Shown here: piece by piece, positions 8,095 through 14,872 of the stretch
How positions within the stretch are numbered: the stretch's first letter is position 1
Layout of the letters: each line of letters starts with the position of its first letter
From: Bacillota bacterium
Lineage (GTDB): Bacteria; Bacillota; Clostridia; Lachnospirales; Lachnospiraceae
DNA: 25,573 nt
NCBI GenBank assembly: GCA_023423045.1
Contig: JAFAGA010000027.1
Location: 1-25,573 of the forward strand
Reading direction: 5' to 3'
Translations under genes and position numbers: made by a program
Notes under the pieces: generated by a model
The model's input: only the letters and a program-made list of their open reading frames with translations
What the model was told of the DNA's origin: nothing
Database searches by the model: none

Positions 8095-8907
8095 TCAGGG
8101 ATGAAAATACAGCTGCTTTATCCGGGCCAGAGCGGCATTCATATATTCTGAACTAATGCGGTACTGATCAAATATAATCCGGTAGCCATCCGGGTCGTTG
8201 CATACAAAGTTCCAATAGGCCTTACCGATTAAGAGCTCTTCTTCGGCAAAGAAGGTCTGAACCCTTTCCTGCCGCCAGGGAACATCCTCACCAAATTTAT
8301 TATAGGCGGTAGCAAAGTAGATCCGGACGGTTTCTTCATTGCGCAGCGAATTCTTGAGAATAAAAAATTCATTCAGGAGAGCAATTTTCTCCGACTTGGC
8401 CTTTTTATTGTCCAGATCGCCTCCGGCTTTTAATTCAATCAGATAATGGCAGCCTTTCTCCTCGTCATAGAAATAGTTATCGGTTTCATGGGAGGTAAGA
8501 AAGCTGGTAAGATTGGAGGGGATCAGGCAGTTAAAGTTAAGGTAGTCCTCCACCCGGGGCCTTGCATCCCGTTTCTCATAAGCTGTCATGAGAAAATCAA
8601 TATGCTGGGTCTGCTGGGGGAGAAGGTAGGATTCGATTCTTCCCCGGACAGTATAGGAGATTTTGGCGATGGCATTGCCCATGTTCTCCAGAACCTTGCC
8701 GAAGGAGCTGTCGAAGGAGCGGACAAATGCGGAATAGAACATGAATTCTTCGCCCAGCTGGGACATAAAAGCATTGTTCTTCTTAGCATTAATCACTCCC
8801 AGAGGATCATCTACTTCCTGACGATAACGGCTTTCCATTGTATCTACAAATTGTCGTATATGATAATCTACGATATTTCTGATTAGGTTTTCTTTTTCTG
8901 TATTCAT
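8095..8907 (-). CDS. TdeIII-like type II restriction endonuclease
   Basis: The 270-aa protein resembles the TdeIII family of type II restriction enzymes, which cut unmodified double-stranded DNA. I recognise it from overall sequence and from a PD-(D/E)xK-type core: Asp143 in ETDNYF, then Glu158 and Lys160 in YLIELKAGG. From memory TdeIII cuts at GGNCC; whether this protein has that specificity cannot be read from the sequence. It is followed directly by its methyltransferase gene on the same strand, so nuclease is translated first and protection second. AAGGAG lies 8-9 nt before the ATG. Upstream lies a perfect inverted repeat overlapping a TATAAT, suggesting transcriptional control of the pair. 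There is no separate controller (C) gene. Confidence 0.8.
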   Translation of the reverse strand: MNTEKENLIRNIVDYHIRQFVDTMESRYRQEVDDPLGVINAKKNNAFMSQLGEEFMFYSAFVRSFDSSFGKVLENMGNAIAKISYTVRGRIESYLLPQQTQHIDFLMTAYEKRDARPRVEDYLNFNCLIPSNLTSFLTSHETDNYFYDEEKGCHYLIELKAGGDLDNKKAKSEKIALLNEFFILKNSLRNEETVRIYFATAYNKFGEDVPWRQERVQTFFAEEELLIGKAYWNFVCNDPDGYRIIFDQYRISSEYMNAALARIKQLYFHP

Positions 8908-8941
8908 GGAACAACTCCTTAATTCATTACCATGACTGTAT

Positions 8942-8965
8942 ATATAATGTCTGTCGACATTATAT
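8942..8965 (-). promoter_or_regulatory. Inverted repeat overlapping the R-M promoter
   Basis: ATATAATGTC (8942-8951) and GACATTATAT (8956-8965) are perfect 10-bp arms with a 4-bp spacer. Read on the minus strand, one arm contains TATAAT, a -10 hexamer for the nuclease gene, whose ATG is 35 bp further on. CCATGA (8930-8935) and TCATGG (8965-8970) form a looser outer pair. A dimeric regulator bound here would block the promoter. Confidence 0.5.
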
Positions 8966-9009
8966 CATGGATTACCCCGGGGGGAAAGAGCTATGTGAAC
9001 AAATTTTCG

Positions 9010-9044
9010 AAAAAAGAAAACCATGCCAATCGAAATTGGCATGG
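9010..9044 (-). terminator. Terminator of the GH43 gene
   Basis: CCATGCCAAT (9021-9030) and ATTGGCATGG (9035-9044) form a perfect 10-bp stem with a 4-nt loop. On the minus strand it is followed by TTTTCTTTTTT. It lies 16 bp past the stop codon. Confidence 0.88.
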
Positions 9045-9059
9045 CGGAAGGGGTGGAGA

Positions 9060-10529
9060 TTAATTCTGCTTTAAGACCATGATTTCCGATAGGGAGATTT
9101 CCTTGTTTGCATCTCTTGGAGTGAGCAGCAGTTCCACCTTTGTGGCGGTTTGTTCCGGAAAGCTTAAAATGGCGGCGCGTTTGTCCGTGTTTTCCGATAG
9201 AAGACATTCTTCTGTGATGGAACTATCGTCAAAAATGGCCTTTACCGAGTAGAAATCAAGACTGTCCGCAGAGCCCCGATAAACAAGAATATCTGTAATC
9301 GGAACAGGCTTTTGGAATTCCAGAGTGACGCGGGCGGTTCCGTTCTCTATCGGCAGGATACAATCGTACCGGGAATCTTTTTGATGAAGGGTAAAAATAC
9401 CGTCCGTCAGAAGGGAGGAAGTCGTTCCCTTGATGGTTATCCCGGCTTCGGCTGCAAGGTTGGTATAAGAGCCGTCGGAAGGAATGGGCTGGGAGCCTAT
9501 GGTGGGACCGTTCATGTAGAGCTCTCCATCATCCGTAAAGAGAACTCGGTCAATATTTAACTTTCGGTTGCCGCCGCCGGTTTTGGGATCCGTATGGGTA
9601 TGGTAGGCCATCCATATCTCAGAGCCGTCCGGGGAGACTGTAAAGCTGTGATGTCCGGGTCCGGATATGGTTTTCGAAGTGCCGGAGGTCAGTATCGGAT
9701 TATTCTCTGACTTTTTATAAGGTCCCAGAGGAGAAGAGCTGGTGGCATAACCTATGGAATAGGAACGGTCGGCATAGAAGTTGGCGGAGTAGGAAAGGTA
9801 ATAGGTATTGTTATGGACAATAACCTCCGGACCTTCATTCCAGAGGGGGTTTACTGAAATCATCTCCCATTCCTGATCGGGAGTAATCAAAAGTATCGGT
9901 TCTCCTTCAATGGAAAGCATGTCGTCACTGAGAGCTACTCCGTAGCTCTCACTTTTCCGGATTCCGTTAATTTCATTCTCGGAGCAATCCTTGGAGAAAA
10001 ACAGGTATTTGGAGCCGTCGTTGTCTATCAGCACATTAGCGTCGATGGCGGCATAGCCCAAGTCAAAAAGGGGCTCGTTTTTCACATCCTGAAATGGGCC
10101 ATCCGGTTGATCGGAGAGTGCGACACCGATACGGAGGCTTCCATCGCTGTTTCTGGCGGTATAGTACATATAATATTTGTTGTTATATTCCACCACTTCC
10201 GGGGCCCAAAAGCTGTCGACACCCCAGGAATTCGATTTTCTGGCGTAGCATATCTTCTTGCCGGACCAATTGACTAAATCTGTGGATTTCCAGCAATAAT
10301 ATCCGCTTGCGGCTGAGGTACAATATAAATAATACATATTGTCGGAGGCCTTCAATATAAAAGGATCTCCAATCTGAGTTATTCCCAGGTCGTTTTTGTA
10401 AAAGAGTGTTTCGTCGGCGGGGGTCAGATTAATTGTAGTATAGGATTTCACGCGATTGCATCCTCCAAATAAGAATATTACGGCACAAAGTGCCAAAAAG
10501 CAGAAAGGTTTTCGGCAAAGTATTTTCAT
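9060..10529 (-). CDS. GH43-type glycoside hydrolase lipoprotein
   Basis: Probably an arabinofuranosidase or xylosidase of the five-bladed beta-propeller GH43 family, releasing pentoses from plant cell-wall polysaccharide at the cell surface. The 489-aa protein has a lipoprotein signal with lipobox LFGGC (Cys24). The three expected acidic residues are visible: Asp55 in IGDPF (general base), Asp163 in AIDANV (pKa modulator) and Glu232 in NEGPEV (general acid). A C-terminal module of about 130 aa after residue 350 looks like a beta-sandwich, perhaps sugar-binding. The exact substrate cannot be read from the sequence. AGGAGG lies 13 nt before the ATG, an unusually long gap, with no better start between. 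The araA/kinase genes about 7 kb away fit use of the released arabinose, but they are not in the same operon. Confidence 0.88.
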   Translation of the reverse strand: MKILCRKPFCFLALCAVIFLFGGCNRVKSYTTINLTPADETLFYKNDLGITQIGDPFILKASDNMYYLYCTSAASGYYCWKSTDLVNWSGKKICYARKSNSWGVDSFWAPEVVEYNNKYYMYYTARNSDGSLRIGVALSDQPDGPFQDVKNEPLFDLGYAAIDANVLIDNDGSKYLFFSKDCSENEINGIRKSESYGVALSDDMLSIEGEPILLITPDQEWEMISVNPLWNEGPEVIVHNNTYYLSYSANFYADRSYSIGYATSSSPLGPYKKSENNPILTSGTSKTISGPGHHSFTVSPDGSEIWMAYHTHTDPKTGGGNRKLNIDRVLFTDDGELYMNGPTIGSQPIPSDGSYTNLAAEAGITIKGTTSSLLTDGIFTLHQKDSRYDCILPIENGTARVTLEFQKPVPITDILVYRGSADSLDFYSVKAIFDDSSITEECLLSENTDKRAAILSFPEQTATKVELLLTPRDANKEISLSEIMVLKQN

Positions 10530-10692
10530 GTTGATAATAGTACCTCCTCTGATTTTTTCAACAGGTTCCGGAAGAATTGCCCTTTCCTTGCAGAACCATT
10601 CAGTACTAGATTACAATAAAATCAATCAGATTACTATGCATAATATACCCAAAAAGGATAAGTTTGTTTTGTGCAAAAACGAAGCATGCAAG

Positions 10693-10730
10693 AAGCTCCG
10701 GACTGTATTGTTTTGAACAGCCCGGAGCTT
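10693..10730 (-). terminator. Stem-loop after the hemerythrin gene
   Basis: AAGCTCCGG (10693-10701) pairs with CCGGAGCTT (10722-10730), extended by CTGT/ACAG inside. It lies about 35 bp beyond the hemerythrin stop codon. T-runs are short on both strands (TTTTAT rightwards, CTTCTT leftwards), so efficiency is uncertain. Confidence 0.55.
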
Positions 10731-10765
10731 TTATCTTTAATTGTATAGGGGATGATATATTCTAT

Positions 10766-11320
10766 CTATTTGTATTTCTCTTCGAGTATTGCGACCATCT
10801 GCTCGTAATAATTCTTGGTGTCCTTCTCCAGGGCAGCTTTCTCGAATGCAACGGTATCCTGGTTGACCTGCTCTATAATCTCGGGAGCGAGCTGGCGCTG
10901 TGCAAAGGGATAGACTACAGTATCCTCTTTATCAATATGGCGCTTCAGCAGATGTGTGTAGCTTATTGCATTGGCGATCACATCCAGACGGCTCTCGTCA
11001 TCGCCGGATTTTACACGGTCCAGGGCAGCTCTTAATTCCTGTATGAACAAACGGCCTGAGTCATGCTCTACCAACATGCCGTGAGTGATTAATTTATTTC
11101 CTAATGCTCCGAGATGAGTGACCATTTCATGAAAAAGAAGCTTTTCTTCCTTGCCATGATGATGAGCGTCAGCATAGTTGCGGATAAAATCAATCATTTG
11201 ATCAAAATCCTCATAATTGATTTCCTCGCCCTTAAGAATGCCATAGCAGGCATTGCGGACTACGGCCAGCATGCGGAGAATATATTGGTGTTCTTCCATC
11301 ATAAGCTTTATGCTATCCAT
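10766..11320 (-). CDS. Hemerythrin-domain protein
   Basis: A soluble four-helix-bundle protein of 184 aa that would hold a di-iron centre able to bind oxygen or react with nitric oxide or peroxide. Candidate iron ligands are His11 (EEH), His54/His55 and Glu58/Glu59 (AHHHGKEE), His86 (VEHDSGR) and His128 plus Glu132 (RHIDKED), matching the hemerythrin HHE pattern. GGAGG lies 5-6 nt before the ATG. The gene is 35 bp downstream of the 207-aa unknown protein and has no obvious promoter of its own, so both are read from the promoter near 12040 that carries the TGTAGC palindrome shared with hcp. This supports a role in oxygen or nitrosative stress. Confidence 0.88.
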   Translation of the reverse strand: MDSIKLMMEEHQYILRMLAVVRNACYGILKGEEINYEDFDQMIDFIRNYADAHHHGKEEKLLFHEMVTHLGALGNKLITHGMLVEHDSGRLFIQELRAALDRVKSGDDESRLDVIANAISYTHLLKRHIDKEDTVVYPFAQRQLAPEIIEQVNQDTVAFEKAALEKDTKNYYEQMVAILEEKYK

Positions 11321-11355
11321 GATTTTCCTCCATTTTCTAAATGATACCTTAGTGT

Positions 11356-11979
11356 TTATTTCCCTGGGGCATAGATCCGATAAGCAGCAGCATCGATTTT
11401 TTCAAAGGAATAGTCCAACTCCTTCAAAAAGCCTTTCATCCATGCCTCCCTCAGTTCATAATAATCTGCAATGCTGCCGCTCAGCTCTTCCCAGTAGGGA
11501 GTATGGACACAGAGGTTTCTGGTCCAAACAGCATCCGTGCTGCTTTGGGATACCAGTTGGTTGGCACGGTCACAGGGCATGCCGTCCAGGAGCTGATCCG
11601 ATAACAGAGTGTAGACCTGGCTTGGGCCCGGCTGTTCTTCCGATGGACGAACGACCTTTGCCTGATGGCTGCCTGCCTCATATAGAAGCGCAAGGAGCTG
11701 GTCCCGGAGCTCTGGTGCCTTGTTTAACAAGGTGATTACGGTGTAGGCATATTTATATTCGACCTGGGAGACGCGCTCTTGCAGCCAGCCATGGATGTTT
11801 CCAAGGTCAATCATTTCTTCCAGGGGGCGATCGTCGTACTCGCCGTAGCGGGCATCGCTTTCCGCTTTAAGATTCAGTCCGTATTGGTCGCCCAGCGGAT
11901 AGAGTTTGCCGGTAATATTTTGTTGAATATTAATCTTATTGTAGAGCCAATAATGAATTGGTCCTAAAAATGCGCTCAT
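11356..11979 (-). CDS. Unrecognised 207-aa protein of the hcp-linked regulon
   Basis: I cannot name a family. The protein starts MSAFLGPIHYWLYNKI, a distinctive N-terminus I associate with uncharacterised clostridial proteins. It contains HGWLQERV near residue 63 and a Cys/His/aromatic segment (RNLCVHTPYWEEL) in the last third. It appears soluble, with no signal peptide or membrane segment. The frame extends upstream to an ATG at 12030, but AAAAGAGG lies 8 nt before the ATG at 11979, and the upstream ATG would fall immediately after the predicted -10 box. It is the first gene of an operon with the hemerythrin gene. Its promoter shares operator, spacing and start region with that of hcp. The conserved His and Cys residues could bind metal or haem; that is a guess. 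Confidence 0.75.
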   Translation of the reverse strand: MSAFLGPIHYWLYNKINIQQNITGKLYPLGDQYGLNLKAESDARYGEYDDRPLEEMIDLGNIHGWLQERVSQVEYKYAYTVITLLNKAPELRDQLLALLYEAGSHQAKVVRPSEEQPGPSQVYTLLSDQLLDGMPCDRANQLVSQSSTDAVWTRNLCVHTPYWEELSGSIADYYELREAWMKGFLKELDYSFEKIDAAAYRIYAPGK

Positions 11980-12037
11980 GTTTGAAGCCTCTTTTCTATT
12001 AATACAATTAGTGATGTCATTAAGGAACAAGCTAAGT

Positions 12038-12078
12038 ATAATATAGGTATGAGAGTAAAACTGTAGCCAGAGCTACAG
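12038..12078 (-). promoter_or_regulatory. Promoter and TGTAGC-N4-GCTACA operator of the hemerythrin operon
   Basis: The palindrome TGTAGC (12062-12067), CAGA, GCTACA (12072-12077) is extended by a C/G pair to 12061-12078. On the minus strand TATTAT (12043-12038) follows, 26.5 bp from the palindrome centre. That places the centre about 40 bp before the start of transcription, the class II activator position of Crp/Fnr proteins. No good -35 hexamer is needed or seen. Confidence 0.7.
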
Positions 12079-12107
12079 GATAAAAAAGAAAAATGTAGGT
12101 TTGCCGC

Positions 12108-12139
12108 AAAAAAGGCTGTTGGATGAGATCCAACAGCCT
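12108..12139 (-). terminator. Terminator of hcp
   Basis: AGGCTGTTGGAT (12113-12124) and ATCCAACAGCCT (12128-12139) form a perfect 12-bp stem with a 3-nt loop. On the minus strand it runs into T6. It lies 32 bp beyond the hcp stop codon. Confidence 0.9.
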
Positions 12140-12171
12140 GATTGTATCAGTGTATTCTTAATAAGCCTGTT

Positions 12172-13809
12172 TTATGCAGTGAATAATTTGATATCGTCCT
12201 CTACGGTTCCAATTCCTGCGATACCGAAGGTTTCAACAAGAACCTTAGCCACATTCGGAGAAAGGAAGGCCGGAAGTGTGGGCCCTAAGTGAATGTTCTT
12301 TACGCCTAAGTGGAGAAGGGCAAGGAGAACAATTACTGCCTTCTGCTCATACCATGCGATATTGAAGGCGATGGGAAGCTCGTTGATATCCTGGAGCTCA
12401 AATACTTCCTTCAGCTTGAGGGCAATCAGAGCCAAGGAGTAGGAGTCATTACACTGACCTGCATCAAGTACTCTCGGAATACCGTTGATATCGCCCAAAT
12501 CCAGCTTGTTGTATTTATATTTTGCGCAGCCTGCAGTTAAGATTACAGTATCCTTAGGCAACGCCTGTGCAAATTCTGTATAGTAATTTCTTGATTTCTG
12601 ACGTCCGTCACAGCCTGCCATAACAAAGAACTTCTTGATAGCGCCGGACTGGATGGCACCAACAACCTGGTCAGCCAAAGCGAGTACCTGATTGTGGGCG
12701 AAGCCGCCGATGATCTCACCCTTTTCAATCTGAGTGGGTGCAGCGCAGGTCTTTGCCAGTTCGATGATCTGTGAGAAGTCCTTATGGCCGTTCTCGTCCT
12801 TTTCGATGTGAGCACAGCCGGTTACGCCGGATGCTCCGGTGGTGAAAAGTCTGCCCTTATAGGAAGCAGCAGGAGGAACGACACAGTTGGTTGTCATCAG
12901 GATGGGTCCGTTAAAGCTCTCGAACTCTTCCTTCTGCTTCCACCAGGCATTGCCGTAGTTGCCTACGAAGTTGGAGTATTTCTTAAATGCAGGATAATAG
13001 TGGGCAGGAAGCATCTCGGAGTGGGTATATACATCAACGCCGGTGCCCTGAGTCTGCTCTAACAGCTGCTCTAAGTCTCTTAAATCATGGCCGGAAATCA
13101 GAATACCAGGGTTCGTTCCTACACCGATATTAACCTTGGTGATCTCAGGATTGCCATAAGTACTGGTGTTAGCGGTGTCAAGCAATGCCATGCCGTCCAC
13201 GCCGAATTTACCTGTTTCCAGAGTGAGAGCAACCAGATCGTCTGCGCTTAAGGTATCATCCAGTGTTGCTGCAAGTGCCTTCTGCATAAATGCACAGACC
13301 TCTGCGCTGTCATGCTTTAATTCATTGGCATGCTTCATATATGCTGCGAGACCCTTTAATCCGTAGGTGATCAGCTCACGAAGGCTTCTTACGTCTTCAT
13401 TTTCGGTAGCAAGTACTCCTACTGTGGCACTCTTATCGTCTAATTCTTCTGTTGTGGAGCCATTCCATAAAGCTGCCTCGGGAAGCTTTGTGCTGTCTGC
13501 AACCTTGCTGAGGAGGCTCTCTTTTATCTGTAAGGTTTCGAATACTCTTTTATAGAAAATCTCGTTATCAAAGTTTGCGTTGGTAATTGTGGTAAACAGG
13601 TTGATGGTCACATAGTGATCAACATCGGAACTGATTTCTTCCCCCTGTGCTCTGAGGGCCGTAGTTACGGCGCTTAAGCCTTTCGTTACATAGATTAATA
13701 AATCCTGCATTCTAGCTAAATCAGGGGTCTTGCCGCAGACGCCTGAGATAGTGCAGCCGGAGCAGTTCGCTGTTTCCTGACATTGATAACAGAACATTTT
13801 ATTGGCCAT
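12172..13809 (-). CDS. hcp: Hybrid cluster protein (hydroxylamine reductase)
   Basis: Cytoplasmic iron-sulfur enzyme that reduces hydroxylamine to ammonia in vitro and is linked in vivo to detoxifying nitric oxide and related species. The 545-aa length is normal. Cys7, Cys10, Cys19 and Cys25 (C-x2-C-x8-C-x5-C) are the N-terminal ligands of the [4Fe-4S] cluster found in class I enzymes of anaerobes. Hybrid-cluster ligands are visible in order: His in GHDLRDLE, Glu in THSEMLPAH, Cys in TTNCVVPP, Cys in GVTGCAHIE, Cys in LTAGCAKYKYNK, Cys in DAGQCNDSYS, and Glu in WYEQKAV. GGAG precedes the ATG by 7-8 nt. It is a single-gene unit with its own terminator. Expression is probably activated by the divergently encoded Crp/Fnr-type protein through the palindrome at 13925. 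No hcr reductase gene is present, as is usual for class I. Confidence 0.97.
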   Translation of the reverse strand: MANKMFCYQCQETANCSGCTISGVCGKTPDLARMQDLLIYVTKGLSAVTTALRAQGEEISSDVDHYVTINLFTTITNANFDNEIFYKRVFETLQIKESLLSKVADSTKLPEAALWNGSTTEELDDKSATVGVLATENEDVRSLRELITYGLKGLAAYMKHANELKHDSAEVCAFMQKALAATLDDTLSADDLVALTLETGKFGVDGMALLDTANTSTYGNPEITKVNIGVGTNPGILISGHDLRDLEQLLEQTQGTGVDVYTHSEMLPAHYYPAFKKYSNFVGNYGNAWWKQKEEFESFNGPILMTTNCVVPPAASYKGRLFTTGASGVTGCAHIEKDENGHKDFSQIIELAKTCAAPTQIEKGEIIGGFAHNQVLALADQVVGAIQSGAIKKFFVMAGCDGRQKSRNYYTEFAQALPKDTVILTAGCAKYKYNKLDLGDINGIPRVLDAGQCNDSYSLALIALKLKEVFELQDINELPIAFNIAWYEQKAVIVLLALLHLGVKNIHLGPTLPAFLSPNVAKVLVETFGIAGIGTVEDDIKLFTA

Positions 13810-13848
13810 TTTATACTCTCCTTTTATAATGATTGATACATGACAAGA

Positions 13849-13865
13849 GAATTGATTCTCAATTC
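13849..13865. promoter_or_regulatory. Perfect palindrome in the hcp leader
   Basis: GAATTGA (13849-13855), TTC, TCAATTC (13859-13865) is a perfect 7-3-7 inverted repeat, overlapping a second palindrome GAGAAT-TG-ATTCTC (13847-13860). It lies between the hcp -10 box and its start codon. It could be a second, repressing operator or a small hairpin. Confidence 0.35.
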
Positions 13866-13900
13866 ACCCTGCAGCATTGATTTTTAAGAACAAGTTGAGT

Positions 13901-13940
13901 ATAATACAAATACATAAGATGGAGTGTAGCTGTAGCTACA
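13901..13940 (-). promoter_or_regulatory. Promoter and TGTAGC-N4-GCTACA operator of hcp
   Basis: TGTAGC (13925-13930), TGTA, GCTACA (13935-13940) is a perfect palindrome. TATTAT on the minus strand (13906-13901) is 26.5 bp from its centre, identical to the site at 12062. The bases after the -10 also match: TATTATACTCAACTTGTTC here against TATTATACTTAGCTTGTTC there. Confidence 0.75.
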
Positions 13941-13983
13941 AAGTAAAAATATTTGTTTTGTCGGATTTGGATGAAGAGCGGCT

Positions 13984-14006
13984 TTGACATAGCAGATAGT
14001 GATGTA
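13984..14006 (+). promoter_or_regulatory. Possible promoter of the Crp/Fnr-type gene
   Basis: TTGACA (13984-13989) is a perfect -35 hexamer. TAATAA after 15 bp or ATAAAT after 17 bp may be the -10. The palindrome at 13925 lies about 50 bp upstream, so the same bound protein could also influence this promoter. Confidence 0.4.
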
Positions 14007-14038
14007 ATAAATAGTAAGGCAGGGGAAGGAGAGGATCC

Positions 14039-14728
14039 ATGGAGACTTATTATCCGGTATTAAAAAAATGTGCTCTGTTTCGCAGGATTGAAGAGAATAA
14101 GCTGGGGTCGTTAATTCAATGTCTGGGGGCTCAGGTCAGAAGCTTTCAGGCAGAGGACTATATTTTCTTTGCAGGTGATGAGATTAATTACGTTGGAATC
14201 GTGATGTCCGGCATAATAGAGATTATGAAGGAAAACCTGGCCGGCAACAGGCATATTGTTGCTTTTTTAGGCCCTGCGGATTTGTTCGCGGAGGGGATCG
14301 TCTGCACGTTGAGACGAATTTCCCCGGTAACGGTGCGGGTGAAGGAGGATGCCAAGGTTATGTTCATCCCCTATGAAAGGGTAATTAAATCCTGCGGAAA
14401 CAGCTGTGATTTTCATATCAGCCTGATTCAGAATATGATGGTGGTTCTGGGGGAGAAGAACGTGAATCTCAATCGAAAGCTGGAGCTGCTCACCTTAAAG
14501 GGTATGAGGGAGAAGCTTGCCAGCTACCTGATGAATGAGGCGACAGAGCGGAATGCCAGTATGTTTCAGATTATGCTAAACCGCACGGAGCTGGCGGATT
14601 ATCTGAATGTAGCCAGAACCTCAATGTGCCGGGAACTGGCACGGATGAAGGACGAGGGATTGATTGATTTTTATGGGAACAGCTTTAAGATTATTAATAA
14701 GGAAGGGTTGGCGCAGTGTCTGATGTAG
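14039..14728 (+). CDS. Crp/Fnr-family transcription regulator
   Basis: The 229-aa protein has the two-domain layout of the family: an N-terminal cyclic-nucleotide-binding-like beta barrel (about residues 15-120, with GDEINYVGIVMSG), a long dimer helix, and a C-terminal winged helix with recognition segment LNRTELADYLNVARTSMCRE near residues 178-197. There is no N-terminal cluster of cysteines like that of FNR; Cys11, Cys28 and others are scattered. The signal is therefore unknown and might be haem/NO sensing as in HcpR-type regulators, which are known neighbours of hcp. GGAAGGAGAGG lies a few bases before the ATG. It is divergent from hcp and is the obvious candidate to bind the TGTAGC palindromes. 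Calling it HcpR is an inference from position. Confidence 0.9.
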   Translation: METYYPVLKKCALFRRIEENKLGSLIQCLGAQVRSFQAEDYIFFAGDEINYVGIVMSGIIEIMKENLAGNRHIVAFLGPADLFAEGIVCTLRRISPVTVRVKEDAKVMFIPYERVIKSCGNSCDFHISLIQNMMVVLGEKNVNLNRKLELLTLKGMREKLASYLMNEATERNASMFQIMLNRTELADYLNVARTSMCRELARMKDEGLIDFYGNSFKIINKEGLAQCLM

Positions 14729-14822
14729 GGCGGCACCTTAGACTTTGCTATGAGAGTCTATTTGGAGAAATAAAAATTTAAGACATCCGCAGAACTCATA
14801 CGGGTGGATCTATCGATGGGGA

Positions 14823-14866
14823 AAGGCCGCCTTGCTGATTTTTTGTCAGCAAGGGCGGCTTTCTGT
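14823..14866. terminator. Bidirectional terminator between the Crp/Fnr gene and metG
   Basis: AAGGCCGCCTTGCTGA (14823-14838) pairs with TCAGCAAGGGCGGCTT (14846-14861) with one bulged G. T-rich bases follow on both strands. The two flanking genes converge here. Confidence 0.75.
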
Positions 14867-14872
14867 TAATTA

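Noticed and set aside
14039..14728. FNR-type oxygen sensor with a [4Fe-4S] cluster
   Set aside because: The N-terminus lacks the clustered cysteines needed; the cysteines are scattered, so the sensing mode is left open.
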